22,014 nucleotides of DNA from JBAYJS01 sp041664985 (lineage in GTDB: Bacteria > Patescibacteriota > Patescibacteriia > Buchananbacterales > UBA6539). The notes below the pieces were generated by a model that was not told the DNA's origin, did no database searches, and saw only the letters and a program-made list of their open reading frames with translations. The position numbers and the translations under genes were made by a program. Shown here piece after piece: positions 14,102 through 22,014 of this stretch. How positions within the stretch are numbered: position 1 is the first letter of the stretch; each line of letters starts with the position of its first letter. The DNA is taken from contig JBAYJS010000018.1 of assembly GCA_041664985.1 (NCBI GenBank), forward strand, positions 1 to 22,014, given 5' to 3'.

Positions 14102-17100
14102 AAAAAGATAAAATAAAAAAAGTTTTAATTTTGGGTTCCGGCGCGCTAAAAATCGGTGAGGCCGGTGAATTTGATTATTCCGGTTCTCAGGCGATCAAAG
14201 CTTTTAAAGAGTTGGGGATTAAGGTTGTTTTAATCAATCCAAATATTGCCACAATCCAAACTTCGGATTATTTGGCCAATCGAGTTTATTTTTTACCGGT
14301 TAGTCCTGATTTTGTTTGCTCGGTAATTAAAAAAGAAAAGCCCGATGCCATTTTGCTTGGTTTTGGCGGACAAACCGCTTTGAATTGCGGCGTGGCTTTG
14401 GCTGAAAGCGGAGTATTAAAAAAATACAAAGTTAAAGTTTTAGGCACTTCAATCAAAACAATCAAAGCCACTGAGGACCGAGCCGAATTTGCCAAAATTA
14501 TCAAAAAAATCGGTTTAAAATGTCCTAACAGTCAAGCCGTGTACTCGGTTACTACCGCTCAAAAAGCCGCAAAAAAAATCGGCTTTCCCATAATAATTCG
14601 CAGTGCCTATTCCCTTGGCGGTAAAGGTTCGGGTGTAGTCAGAAATGATTTACAGCTAAAAGAATTGGCTAAAAAAAGCTTGGCTTTTTCCAAACAGATT
14701 TTGGTCGAAGAGTATTTGGATCAATGGAAGGAGATTGAATATGAGGTGATGCGAGATCAATTTGATAATTGTATCACGGTTTGCAATATGGAAAATTTTG
14801 ATCCGATGGGAATTCATACCGGCGAAAGTATTGTGGTTGCTCCATCACAAACTTTGGATAATTATCAATATCATTTACTTCGGCAAGTGGCGATTAAAAT
14901 AATTCGTTATCTTGGTATAGTCGGGGAGTGTAATATTCAATTTGCCTTGGATCCAAAATCAAATGAATATAGAATTATTGAAGTTAACGCTCGGCTTTCG
15001 CGTAGCTCGGCCTTAGCGTCAAAAGTTACCGGTTACCCGATTGCTTTTATTGCGGCGAAATTAGCCGCTGGTTGCAATTTGTCCAAACTAAACAATTCAA
15101 TTACCAAAAGTACGACGGCTTGTTTTGAGCCGGCACTGGATTATGTTGCTGTAAAAATTCCGCGCTGGGATTTAAAAAAATTCAAACAAGTCAGCCCATT
15201 GATCGGTTCGGAAATGAAATCGGTTGGTGAAGTGATGGCAATTGGCCGCAAATTTGAAGAAGCATTACAAAAAGCCATTCGGATGCTTAATATTGGCGCT
15301 GATGGTTTAGAGAGTAGTCTTAGCCAGACTGATAAAATTAGCAATCCAACACCCCAAAGAATTTTTTCAATTGCCCAAGCTTTGTTTTTGGGAAAAAAAA
15401 TTGATCAAATCCATAAATTGTCCGGAGTTGATTTGTGGTTTTTGGAAAAAATATTAAATATTGTAAAAATTGAAAAAAAATTAAAGACAAAAAAAATTAA
15501 TGCCGATTTATTATTGACTGCAAAAAAATTTGGATTTTCCGATAAACAAATTGCCAAGTTTTCTGGTCAAAGCGAAGAAAAAATCAGAAGTTTGAGGATT
15601 AGAAATAAAATTACGCCTTTTGTTAAAAAAATTGATACTTTGGCCGCTGAATATCCAGCTCAAACTAATTATCTTTATTTAACTTACAATGCCGGTTTCG
15701 ATGATTTAAATTTCAAAACTAAAAATCAAGTCATGGTTTTGGGTTCGGGTCCTTATTGCATCGGTTCATCGGTTGAATTTGATTGGTGCGCGGTTAATGC
15801 CGCCAAAACCTTGCGCCAGCTGGCTTACAAATCGGTAATGATTAATTGTAATCCGGAAACAGTTTCAACCGACTATGATGAATGCGACAAACTTTATTTT
15901 GAAGAATTGACTTTGGAGCGGGTATTGGATATTTATGACAAAGAAAATCCCAAAGGCATAATTATTTCTATGGGTGGTCAGATTCCAAATAATTTGGCGC
16001 TGGACTTGGAAAAAAACAAAGTTAAAATAATGGGCACCAAGGCTCAAAGTATTGATCGGGCGGAAAATCGTCATTATTTTTCCAAGTTAATTGATGAATT
16101 AAAAATTGATCAGCCGGCTTGGCAAGAATGTTTAAGTCTTGCTCAAGCAACTAACTTTGCCAAAACTGTTGGTTATCCGGTTTTAATCAGGCCTTCTTAC
16201 GTTCTTTCCGGCGCGGCGATGAGTATTGCTTTCAATGGTGATGAGCTTAAAGCTTATTTACTAAAAGCAACTCAGGTTAACAAAAAACATCCGGTAGTAG
16301 TGACAAAATTTATTACAAAAGCCAATGAAATTGAATTTGACGGTGTGGCCCAAAATGGCCGGCTTCTAAACTGGGCAATCAGCGAACATATTGAAAATGC
16401 GGGTATTCATTCGGGTGATGCCACCATTGTTTTACCGGTGCAAAATTTAAGTTTTAAAGAAGAAAAGAGGATTACTGAGGCTAGCGCTAAAATTTGTCAA
16501 AAGTTAAAAATAACCGGTCCGTTTAACATTCAATTTTTGGTTAAAGACAAAGAAATCAAAGTCATTGAGTGTAATTTAAGGGCTTCAAGGACATTGCCAT
16601 TTATCTCTAAAATTGCTAAAATAAACTTTGTAAATTTGGCCACTAAAGCGATTTTGGGGCGTAAAATTTTGGCTGTGAAAAAGCCCTTGGCCATTGATTA
16701 TATTGGGGTAAAAGCCCCTCAATTTTCTTTTTCTCGTCTTGATGGTGCTGATCCGGTCACCGGCGTTGAAATGGCGTCAACGGGCGAAGTGGGCTGTTTG
16801 GGTGATACTTTTTTGGAAGCATTTTTAAAATCAATTTTAGCGGTTGGTTTTAGCCTGCCGCAAAAAAATATTTTAATCAGTCTTGGCGGTGAAAAAAATA
16901 AATCAGATTTTTTAGAATCAGCCGTTATTTTGAAAAATTTGGGATTTAATCTTTATACCACTTCAGAAACCAATAAATATTTTACCAGTCACGGTTTGGC
17001 AACAAAAAAGTTAGCCAAAGAAAATGACAGTAAATTGCCCAAGATCAAAGATTATTTTGAAAAAAGAAAAATTGAACTGATGATTAATGTCACCGACGAG

Positions 17101-17265
17101 GAATTTGTTAATAAAATCAAAGGTGACTATGAAATCAGAAGAAAGGCAATTGACTATAATATTGGTTTAATAACTAATATTGAGCTAGCCAAAACTTTTA
17201 TTCAAGCGATTGCCAAGTTAAAAATTAATGATTTAAAAATTAAAGCTTGGGACGAGTATATTTAA
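14098..17265 (+). CDS. carB: Carbamoyl-phosphate synthase large subunit, CAD-like
   Basis: CarB makes carbamoyl phosphate from bicarbonate, ammonia and two ATP. At 1055 residues it is full length. The first ATP-grasp half begins GSGALKIGEAGEFDYSGSQ (13-31) and contains GGKGSG and the NARLSRSSALASK metal/ATP segment. A helical oligomerisation region follows at about 400-545. The second half begins GSGPYCIGSSVEFDWC (from 549), with VLSGAAMSIAF and SEHIENAGIHSGDAT. An MGS-like regulatory domain starts near 922 (NILISLGGEKNKSDF). Both half-starts and GVEMASTGEV read like animal CAD/Bacteroidota-type CarB rather than the E. coli form (GPNRIGQGIEFDYC in the second half). It is coupled to carA by ATGA and followed 18 bases later by a carbamoyltransferase gene. 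No pyrimidine or arginine genes are near, which argues for a glycan-modification role. Confidence 0.96.
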   Translation: MKKDKIKKVLILGSGALKIGEAGEFDYSGSQAIKAFKELGIKVVLINPNIATIQTSDYLANRVYFLPVSPDFVCSVIKKEKPDAILLGFGGQTALNCGVALAESGVLKKYKVKVLGTSIKTIKATEDRAEFAKIIKKIGLKCPNSQAVYSVTTAQKAAKKIGFPIIIRSAYSLGGKGSGVVRNDLQLKELAKKSLAFSKQILVEEYLDQWKEIEYEVMRDQFDNCITVCNMENFDPMGIHTGESIVVAPSQTLDNYQYHLLRQVAIKIIRYLGIVGECNIQFALDPKSNEYRIIEVNARLSRSSALASKVTGYPIAFIAAKLAAGCNLSKLNNSITKSTTACFEPALDYVAVKIPRWDLKKFKQVSPLIGSEMKSVGEVMAIGRKFEEALQKAIRMLNIGADGLESSLSQTDKISNPTPQRIFSIAQALFLGKKIDQIHKLSGVDLWFLEKILNIVKIEKKLKTKKINADLLLTAKKFGFSDKQIAKFSGQSEEKIRSLRIRNKITPFVKKIDTLAAEYPAQTNYLYLTYNAGFDDLNFKTKNQVMVLGSGPYCIGSSVEFDWCAVNAAKTLRQLAYKSVMINCNPETVSTDYDECDKLYFEELTLERVLDIYDKENPKGIIISMGGQIPNNLALDLEKNKVKIMGTKAQSIDRAENRHYFSKLIDELKIDQPAWQECLSLAQATNFAKTVGYPVLIRPSYVLSGAAMSIAFNGDELKAYLLKATQVNKKHPVVVTKFITKANEIEFDGVAQNGRLLNWAISEHIENAGIHSGDATIVLPVQNLSFKEEKRITEASAKICQKLKITGPFNIQFLVKDKEIKVIECNLRASRTLPFISKIAKINFVNLATKAILGRKILAVKKPLAIDYIGVKAPQFSFSRLDGADPVTGVEMASTGEVGCLGDTFLEAFLKSILAVGFSLPQKNILISLGGEKNKSDFLESAVILKNLGFNLYTTSETNKYFTSHGLATKKLAKENDSKLPKIKDYFEKRKIELMINVTDEEFVNKIKGDYEIRRKAIDYNIGLITNIELAKTFIQAIAKLKINDLKIKAWDEYI

Positions 17266-17283
17266 AATTAATTTGGATTTAAA

Positions 17284-19011
17284 ATGATTATTTTAGGAAT
17301 ACATCTTGCCACTCATGATACCGGCGCTGCCATTATTAAAGACGGTAAGATATTAGCCGTGGTTAATGAAGAGCGCTTGTCGAGAATAAAAATGGACGGC
17401 AACACGCCTTATCGTTCAATTAAAGAAGTCATGAGCTTGGCCGGTGTCACAAAAAAAGAAATTGATGTTTTGGCCTTTTCGGATATGCCGCTTGGTTTGA
17501 AACGGCATTTTTATTTTTTTTGGCAACAAAATCAAAGAGTTTGGTATACCAAATTTAAATATTTAAAATCATTTTTAAGCAAACAAAGTTTTAGTAAAAG
17601 TCGCTTGTTAAAACAAACCGGTGTCGGCAGTTTGAAAAAATCATGGCAAAGCAGTCAAGCGATTAAAAGGATTATTAAAGATTTCAAGTCAAAAGGATTT
17701 TTGGGCAAAGTTGAATTTGTGGCTCACGATTTAGCTCACGCCGCTTCAGCTTATTACACCAGTGGTTTGCCAGATTCGTTTGTGGCTATTGTCGAAGGCG
17801 CCAGCTTTACTAATACTTGTAGTTTTTGGCAGCCAACAAAAAATGGTTTAAAAAAAGTATATTCTGTACCTTTGCCGCATAGTCCTGGCAGATATTATGA
17901 AGTTGTGACTTTAATTTTAGGTTTTCATCCCAAAAAACACGGTGGCAAAATTACCGGATTAGCCGGGTTTGGCGATCCTAAGAAATGCTATGATCAAGTT
18001 AAAGAATTGCTCTATATTGAAGATGGCAAGATGAAAGTCAGTCCCAAACTTTACGAATTGCATGACCAATATTTTTTAGGCGGTAAAAAAATTCCTGCCA
18101 TGTTTGAAGGATTTTCCAAACAAGACGTAGCTGCGGCTTTTCAAAAAAGATTAGAAGAAGTAGTGATTGAACAGCTTGAAATATTGGCTAAAAATTACTC
18201 AATCAAGCATTTGGCTCTATCCGGCGGCGTTTTTGCCAATGTCAAACTTAATATGGAAATTGCCAAATTGCCGCTGGTGGAAAAAATATTTATTCATCCG
18301 GGCATGGGCGATGTCGGTCAAGCCTTAGGCGCGGCCTTGCAGGTTTATGCTCAGGCCGACAAATCATTTAAACCATTTCATTTAAAAGATGTTTATTTTG
18401 GACCGGAGTATAGTAATGAATTAATTGAAGCTAGTTTAAAAACGGCGGGAATTAAATATCAAAAAGTGGCTGATATTGCCAAGCAAGTCGGTTTACTTTT
18501 GTCTCAAAATAAGGTGGTCGGATTTTTTCAGGGCAGGATGGAATACGGACCAAGAGCTTTGGGCAATCGATCGATTATGTATCCGGCGACTGATAAAAAA
18601 GTCAATGAATGGCTTAATCAACAATTGAATCGAACCGAGTTTATGCCTTTTGCGCCGGTGACTTTAGCCGAAAGAGCAGGTGATTGCTATAAAGAACTTG
18701 AAAAATGCAGCTATACGGCCAAATTTATGACCATTGCCGTGCCGGTGACTGAATACATGAAAAATAATATGCCGGCGGCCGTTCATGTTGATGATACGGC
18801 CAGGCCCCAGTTAATTGATGAGCAGACTAATCTTTTGTATTACAACGCGATTAAAGAGTATGAAAGGCTGACTGGTTTACCCAGTGTTATTAATACCAGT
18901 TTTAATATGCATGAAGAGCCAATTGTTTGCCTGCCTCAAGAGGCAATCAGTGCTTATCAAGCAAGCAATTTGGATGCTTTAGCGATCGGTGATTATTTGG
19001 TTTTGAAATAA
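17284..19011 (+). CDS. NodU/CmcH-family O-carbamoyltransferase
   Basis: The family transfers the carbamoyl group of carbamoyl phosphate, through a carbamoyl-adenylate, onto a hydroxyl of a sugar or antibiotic. At 575 residues the protein is full length. The N-terminal ASKHA/Kae1-like domain (~1-360) has HDTGAAIIKDGKILAVVNEE (11-30), the H-x3-H metal pair His148/His152 in AHDLAHAASAYY, LSGGVFANVKLN and Asp343 in GMGDVGQALGAA. The C-terminal domain (~400-575) has FFQGRMEYGPRALGNRS (414-430), FMPFAPVTLAERA, HVDDTARPQ and NTSFNMHEEPIV. One oddity is that the position of the usual Asp in the 'DG' motif reads Glu171 (IVEGAS). It lies directly behind carAB and 6 bases before a GT4 gene, consistent with carbamoylating the glycan built here. 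Confidence 0.93.
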   Translation: MIILGIHLATHDTGAAIIKDGKILAVVNEERLSRIKMDGNTPYRSIKEVMSLAGVTKKEIDVLAFSDMPLGLKRHFYFFWQQNQRVWYTKFKYLKSFLSKQSFSKSRLLKQTGVGSLKKSWQSSQAIKRIIKDFKSKGFLGKVEFVAHDLAHAASAYYTSGLPDSFVAIVEGASFTNTCSFWQPTKNGLKKVYSVPLPHSPGRYYEVVTLILGFHPKKHGGKITGLAGFGDPKKCYDQVKELLYIEDGKMKVSPKLYELHDQYFLGGKKIPAMFEGFSKQDVAAAFQKRLEEVVIEQLEILAKNYSIKHLALSGGVFANVKLNMEIAKLPLVEKIFIHPGMGDVGQALGAALQVYAQADKSFKPFHLKDVYFGPEYSNELIEASLKTAGIKYQKVADIAKQVGLLLSQNKVVGFFQGRMEYGPRALGNRSIMYPATDKKVNEWLNQQLNRTEFMPFAPVTLAERAGDCYKELEKCSYTAKFMTIAVPVTEYMKNNMPAAVHVDDTARPQLIDEQTNLLYYNAIKEYERLTGLPSVINTSFNMHEEPIVCLPQEAISAYQASNLDALAIGDYLVLK

Positions 19012-19017
19012 TTTTTT

Positions 19018-20274
19018 ATGAGAGTTGTAATAGTCACAAACTTTTTTTCCAAAAATAGCGGCGGCGGCGGACTGGTTGCTTATAGTCAGGCTTTGGAATT
19101 GAAAAAAAATGGCTTTGAAGTTTTTATTTTTACTACGACCTTTGAAGAAAAAATCGGTTGGCAAAGTATCGATGGAATAGAAATATATAAAATTAAAGCC
19201 AAAAAATTTAGAAAAATTACCAAATCTTACATTTGTCTGTTTAATCCAAAGGTTAACAAAGAGTTTAAAAATTTTTTAAAAACCGCTCAGCCGCAGATTA
19301 TTCATTTTCATTCGATTACCGCTCAAATACCGTTTTCAGCCATTAAAGTCGCCAAATCTTTTAATCACTCGGTAAAAATATTTTTTACGGCCCACGACGT
19401 GATGACTTTTCATTACGGTAAATTAATGGAATTTATTGATCAAAATAATTTTTTAATTCCAAAAAAATTTAATTATCGGATAAATTTTTGGCAGCAGCTG
19501 AAAAGATACAAAAAAGCCTACAATCCTTTCAGGCGATTGAAAATTAGACATTATTTAAAACTAGTAGATAAAATTTTTGCCGTAAGTAATTCGCTGCAAT
19601 CAGCTCTGAACCAAAATGGAATCGAAAATGTTGAAGTTGTTTATAATGGCATTGATTTAAGCGATTGGAATCTGGAAGATAAAATGGTTGAGAAATTTAG
19701 ACAAGATTATGGTTTAGCTGATAAAAAAATTATTTTTTTTGGCGGCCGGTCAAGCGCTTTGAAAGGTGGAGAAAAAATTATTCAAGCAATGGCTGAAGTG
19801 AAAAAAATTATACCTAATGCCGCCTTAATGATGGCCGGCAACAAAGATAAATACTATAATAATTTGTCGGAGTTGGCTTTGAAACTTAAAGTTGAAGTTG
19901 TTTTAACCGGCTGGTTAAAAGGTGATGAGTTAAAAGCGGCTTATTTTTGTAGTGATATTATTGTTACGCCGTCAATTTGTCTGGATACCTTCAATCAAAT
20001 GAATATTGAGGCCATGGCTGCCAGAAAGCCGGTGGTGGGCACTTGTTTTGGCGGTACACCAGAAATTGTCGTTGATCAAAAAAACGGTTACATTGTCAAT
20101 CCTTTAAATGTAAATATGATGGCAGAAAAAATTATTGATTTGCTGAATAATCCGGATAAAGCCAAAAATTTCGGTGAGGCCGGCTACGAAAGAGTAAAAG
20201 AAAAATTTTTATTAAGTCGTCAAACTCAAGAAATTTTAAAATATTATAACAATTTTTTACAAAATCATGACTAG
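19018..20274 (+). CDS. GT4-family glycosyltransferase
   Basis: This 418-residue GT-B enzyme starts RVVIVTNFFSKNSGGGGLVA (2-21), the Gly-rich loop of GT4 acceptor domains. FTAHDVMTFHYGK (123-135) and VVYNGIDLSDW (207-217) follow. The donor half begins KKIIFFGGRSSALKGGEKII. The E-x7-E pair appears as Asp323 and Glu331 (DTFNQMNIE), so the first Glu is replaced by Asp. GGTPEIV and NGYIVNPLN complete the donor site. Middle residues ~135-180 are a Lys/Arg/aromatic-rich stretch that could dock on the membrane. It lies 6 bases after the carbamoyltransferase and overlaps the GT2 gene by 8 bases, so translation is coupled. Sugar and acceptor are unknown; it may act before or after carbamoylation. Confidence 0.92.
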   Translation: MRVVIVTNFFSKNSGGGGLVAYSQALELKKNGFEVFIFTTTFEEKIGWQSIDGIEIYKIKAKKFRKITKSYICLFNPKVNKEFKNFLKTAQPQIIHFHSITAQIPFSAIKVAKSFNHSVKIFFTAHDVMTFHYGKLMEFIDQNNFLIPKKFNYRINFWQQLKRYKKAYNPFRRLKIRHYLKLVDKIFAVSNSLQSALNQNGIENVEVVYNGIDLSDWNLEDKMVEKFRQDYGLADKKIIFFGGRSSALKGGEKIIQAMAEVKKIIPNAALMMAGNKDKYYNNLSELALKLKVEVVLTGWLKGDELKAAYFCSDIIVTPSICLDTFNQMNIEAMAARKPVVGTCFGGTPEIVVDQKNGYIVNPLNVNMMAEKIIDLLNNPDKAKNFGEAGYERVKEKFLLSRQTQEILKYYNNFLQNHD

Positions 20275-21022
20275 CCATAAAGTTATTGTGGTTATGCCCG
20301 CTTATAATGCGGAAAAAACTTTGGAAAAAACCTTTGAGGATATTCCTAAAGACAGCGTCAACGAAATTATCCTCGTAGATGATGGTAGCAAAGATAAAAC
20401 CCCGCAAATCGCGCAGAATTTAGGTATTACTACGATAATTCATTCCCAAAACAAAGGTTATGGCGCCAATCAAAAAACCTGTTATGACGCCGCTTTAGCT
20501 AAAAATGCCGATATTATAGTAATGATTCATCCTGATTATCAATATGATCCACGAGTAATTCCGTTTGCAGTTGGCTTTTTAACCAGCAATATTTGTGATG
20601 TGATTATCGGTTCAAGAATCAGGTCGCGCCAAGAAACACTTAAGGGTGGTATGCCAATTTACAAATATATCAGCAATCGTTTTTTGACGGCAATTGAAAA
20701 TATCGCTTTGGGCCAAAATCTTGGAGATTTTCATTCCGGATTCAGAGTCTACAAAAGGGAAGTTTTGGAAAAAATCAATTACCATAATAATTCCGATGAT
20801 TTTATTTTTGATACGGAGTTTTTGGCTCAGGCAGTTTTTTGCGGCTATCGAATTGGTGATATCCCGATTCCGACGCGTTATTTTGCCGATGCTTCATCGA
20901 TTAATTTTCAGAGATCCCTAAAGTACGGCTTGGAAACTGTAATTGTAATGTTCAAATATTCATTACAAAAGGCGAAAATATTTAAATTTAAATTGTTTAA
21001 AATTAAAAACCAAACTGACTAA
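20267..21022 (+). CDS. GT2-family glycosyltransferase (dolichyl-phosphate mannosyltransferase-like)
   Basis: This 251-residue GT-A enzyme begins KVIVVMPAYNAEKTL (5-19). ILVDDGSKDKT (35-45) supplies the nucleotide-binding Asp pair, NKGYGANQKT (62-71) follows, and MIHPDYQYDP (87-96) has the metal Asp90. DFHSGFRVYKREVL near residue 155 is the acceptor/catalytic segment of the polyprenyl-phosphate-sugar synthase subgroup. There is no long C-terminal membrane part; the tail is Lys/Phe-rich. The family often loads a hexose from UDP/GDP onto a polyprenyl phosphate. Such a product would serve as donor for a membrane GT-C enzyme like the one that starts beyond 22014. Its start lies inside the upstream stop (8-base overlap), and its TAA shares a base with the methyltransferase ATG. 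Confidence 0.9.
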   Translation: MTSHKVIVVMPAYNAEKTLEKTFEDIPKDSVNEIILVDDGSKDKTPQIAQNLGITTIIHSQNKGYGANQKTCYDAALAKNADIIVMIHPDYQYDPRVIPFAVGFLTSNICDVIIGSRIRSRQETLKGGMPIYKYISNRFLTAIENIALGQNLGDFHSGFRVYKREVLEKINYHNNSDDFIFDTEFLAQAVFCGYRIGDIPIPTRYFADASSINFQRSLKYGLETVIVMFKYSLQKAKIFKFKLFKIKNQTD

Positions 21023-21768
21023 TGGCGAATTTTTTACCCTTAAAAAATTATATATTTTATTGTGTTGATAAACTGATTGATCAAAACAGCGTCCAGCCTG
21101 ATTTTTTAGACGTTGGCTGCGGTATCGGTGATTTGAGCAACCATTTAGGTTTAAAGGGTTGGTCGGGAAAGGCGATTGATTTTTCGGCTCAAGCTTTCAG
21201 TCAAGCCCAAAAAAATTTAGAAAAATTCGAAAGTATTAAAGTTGAACATAAAACTTTATTTGAGGAAAACGGGATTTATAATTCCATTTTTTTATTGGAT
21301 GTCTTGGAGCATATCAAAGATGACAAGGCGGCGTTAGAAAAGATTTCTAGTCTATTGGCACCAGGCGGACAGGTGATTATGGTTGTGCCTAGCAACCCAA
21401 GAGAATGGCGCTGGGATGATGATTTTTATGGGCACTACCGAAGATATACTGCAGACGAGATAAACAAAAAAATGACCCAGGTGGGTCTTAAGCCTTTGGT
21501 TATATGGGATATAACTTATCCTTTATTTTGGTTTTTGCGGCGCTTATACACTAAAATTATAAAATCAAAAAATAGTGATAAAAGCCAAATTGATAAAACT
21601 TCAAATAGTTCACTGGCTAACGCCTGGGGCTTTTCCAAATTATCTGATTTTTTCTCTCAGGGGTTATTTGTTTGGCGGTTAATTTATAAAATTCAATTTA
21701 TTTTTTTTCGTCATAAAATCAATAACGGACATGAAATCATAATTTTAGCGCAAAAGCCAAAGCATTGA
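21022..21768 (+). CDS. Class I SAM-dependent methyltransferase
   Basis: This 248-residue protein has the Rossmann-like SAM site at FLDVGCGIGDLSNHLG (28-43), the acidic strand end AIDFSAQAF (51-59), and LLDVLEHIKDD (91-101), typical of methyltransf_11/23-type small-molecule methyltransferases. GGQVIMVVPSN and GHYRRYTADEI are as in lipid/quinone and sugar O-methyltransferases. A hydrophobic Trp/Phe-rich stretch near 170-185 (YPLFWFLRRLY) could bind lipid or membrane. It is the last gene of the second operon, with its ATG overlapping the GT2 stop by one base. A role in methylating the glycan or its lipid carrier is plausible from position only. Confidence 0.85.
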   Translation: MANFLPLKNYIFYCVDKLIDQNSVQPDFLDVGCGIGDLSNHLGLKGWSGKAIDFSAQAFSQAQKNLEKFESIKVEHKTLFEENGIYNSIFLLDVLEHIKDDKAALEKISSLLAPGGQVIMVVPSNPREWRWDDDFYGHYRRYTADEINKKMTQVGLKPLVIWDITYPLFWFLRRLYTKIIKSKNSDKSQIDKTSNSSLANAWGFSKLSDFFSQGLFVWRLIYKIQFIFFRHKINNGHEIIILAQKPKH

Positions 21769-21772
21769 TATT

Positions 21773-22014
21773 TTATTCGTTTAAATAATATTTAACTTCA
21801 AATAAGTCGCCGCCGGTATTTTTAAAAACCGGTTTTATATTATCTGGTATTTCCTCTGGTAGCCAAAATCGATAGTATTTACCGTCGATTTTTTCCGGAT
21901 TGCCCGCCCAAATAACCCATTTGACATTATATTTTTTAATAAATTCCTGTACACCCTTGTCGTTAGTGAATGGAAAAATTACCACCGGTCTTTCGGTAAA
22001 ATAAGAAACTTCGT
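21773..22014 (-). CDS. C-terminal end of a probable membrane GT-C glycosyltransferase, 5'-partial
   Basis: The frame is open from the right edge down to TAA at 21773-21775; the GTG at 21985 is internal because codons before it (EVSYFTERP) continue the same sequence. About 80 residues are visible: FTERPVVIFPF, DKGVQEFIKKYNVKWVIWAG, then a polar tail ending FEVKYYLNE. This 'YxTxRPVVxxP...FIKKYxVKWVI' pattern is common at the soluble C-terminus of ArnT/PMT-like polytopic glycosyltransferases, which use polyprenyl-phosphate sugars outside the membrane. The membrane part would lie beyond the window. It is convergent with the methyltransferase, with 4 bases between the stops and no terminator visible. 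Confidence 0.55.
   Translation of the reverse strand, partial: EVSYFTERPVVIFPFTNDKGVQEFIKKYNVKWVIWAGNPEKIDGKYYRFWLPEEIPDNIKPVFKNTGGDLFEVKYYLNE

Noticed and set aside
1..22014. CRISPR array, tRNA/rRNA gene, insertion sequence or integrase
   Set aside because: No regularly spaced repeat, cloverleaf tRNA with anticodon, rRNA core sequence or transposase/integrase motif was seen on either strand.

Overview
The window looks like part of a cell-surface glycan locus from an A+T-rich, tightly packed bacterial genome. I favour a member of the Candidate Phyla Radiation (Patescibacteria). The grounds are Lys/Asn/Ile-rich proteins, gene gaps of a few bases or overlapping ends, almost no Shine-Dalgarno sequences before plus-strand genes, and a short hairpin-rich dispersed-type repeat. 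TGA is used as a stop and all enzymes read through in the standard bacterial code, so a recoded-TGA lineage is unlikely. Bacteroidota-like organisms also lack Shine-Dalgarno sequences and cannot be excluded. The assignment is inference, as no rRNA or marker gene is present.

Layout. (1) Bases 1-7371, plus strand, one compact operon: a 5'-truncated GT-B transferase, a CBS-domain/nucleotide-sugar dehydrogenase fusion, a second GT-B-like protein, a radical SAM protein with an auxiliary-cluster tail, a Gfo/Idh/MocA oxidoreductase and a NeuB-family synthase. (2) Bases 7372-8882, an interruption: a cloverleaf-like repeat, then a minus-strand GT-B-like gene that is much richer in G+C and carries its own promoter, strong Shine-Dalgarno and rho-independent terminator. 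(3) Bases 8820-21768, plus strand, a second long operon: NeuA-family cytidylyltransferase, 2-hydroxyacid dehydrogenase, GT4 transferase, Wzx-type flippase, carA, carB, NodU/CmcH-type O-carbamoyltransferase, a second GT4, a GT2 and a SAM methyltransferase. (4) Bases 21773-22014, minus strand: the C-terminal end of what looks like a membrane GT-C glycosyltransferase, convergent with the methyltransferase.

Working model. The NeuB and NeuA homologues, with the dehydrogenases and radical SAM protein, would make and CMP-activate a nonulosonate-like (sialic-acid-like) 2-keto sugar acid, although the usual epimerase/aminotransferase front end is absent here. The GT4/GT2/GT-B enzymes would assemble an oligosaccharide and the flippase would export it. 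CarAB next to a NodU-type carbamoyltransferase suggests a dedicated carbamoyl-phosphate supply for O-carbamoylating the glycan. CarA and CarB both carry sequence signatures of the animal CAD type rather than the E. coli type. The most unusual points are the carAB-carbamoyltransferase module, the CBS-dehydrogenase fusion, the foreign-looking inverted gene splitting neuB from neuA, and the 2-hydroxyacid dehydrogenase translationally coupled to neuA.
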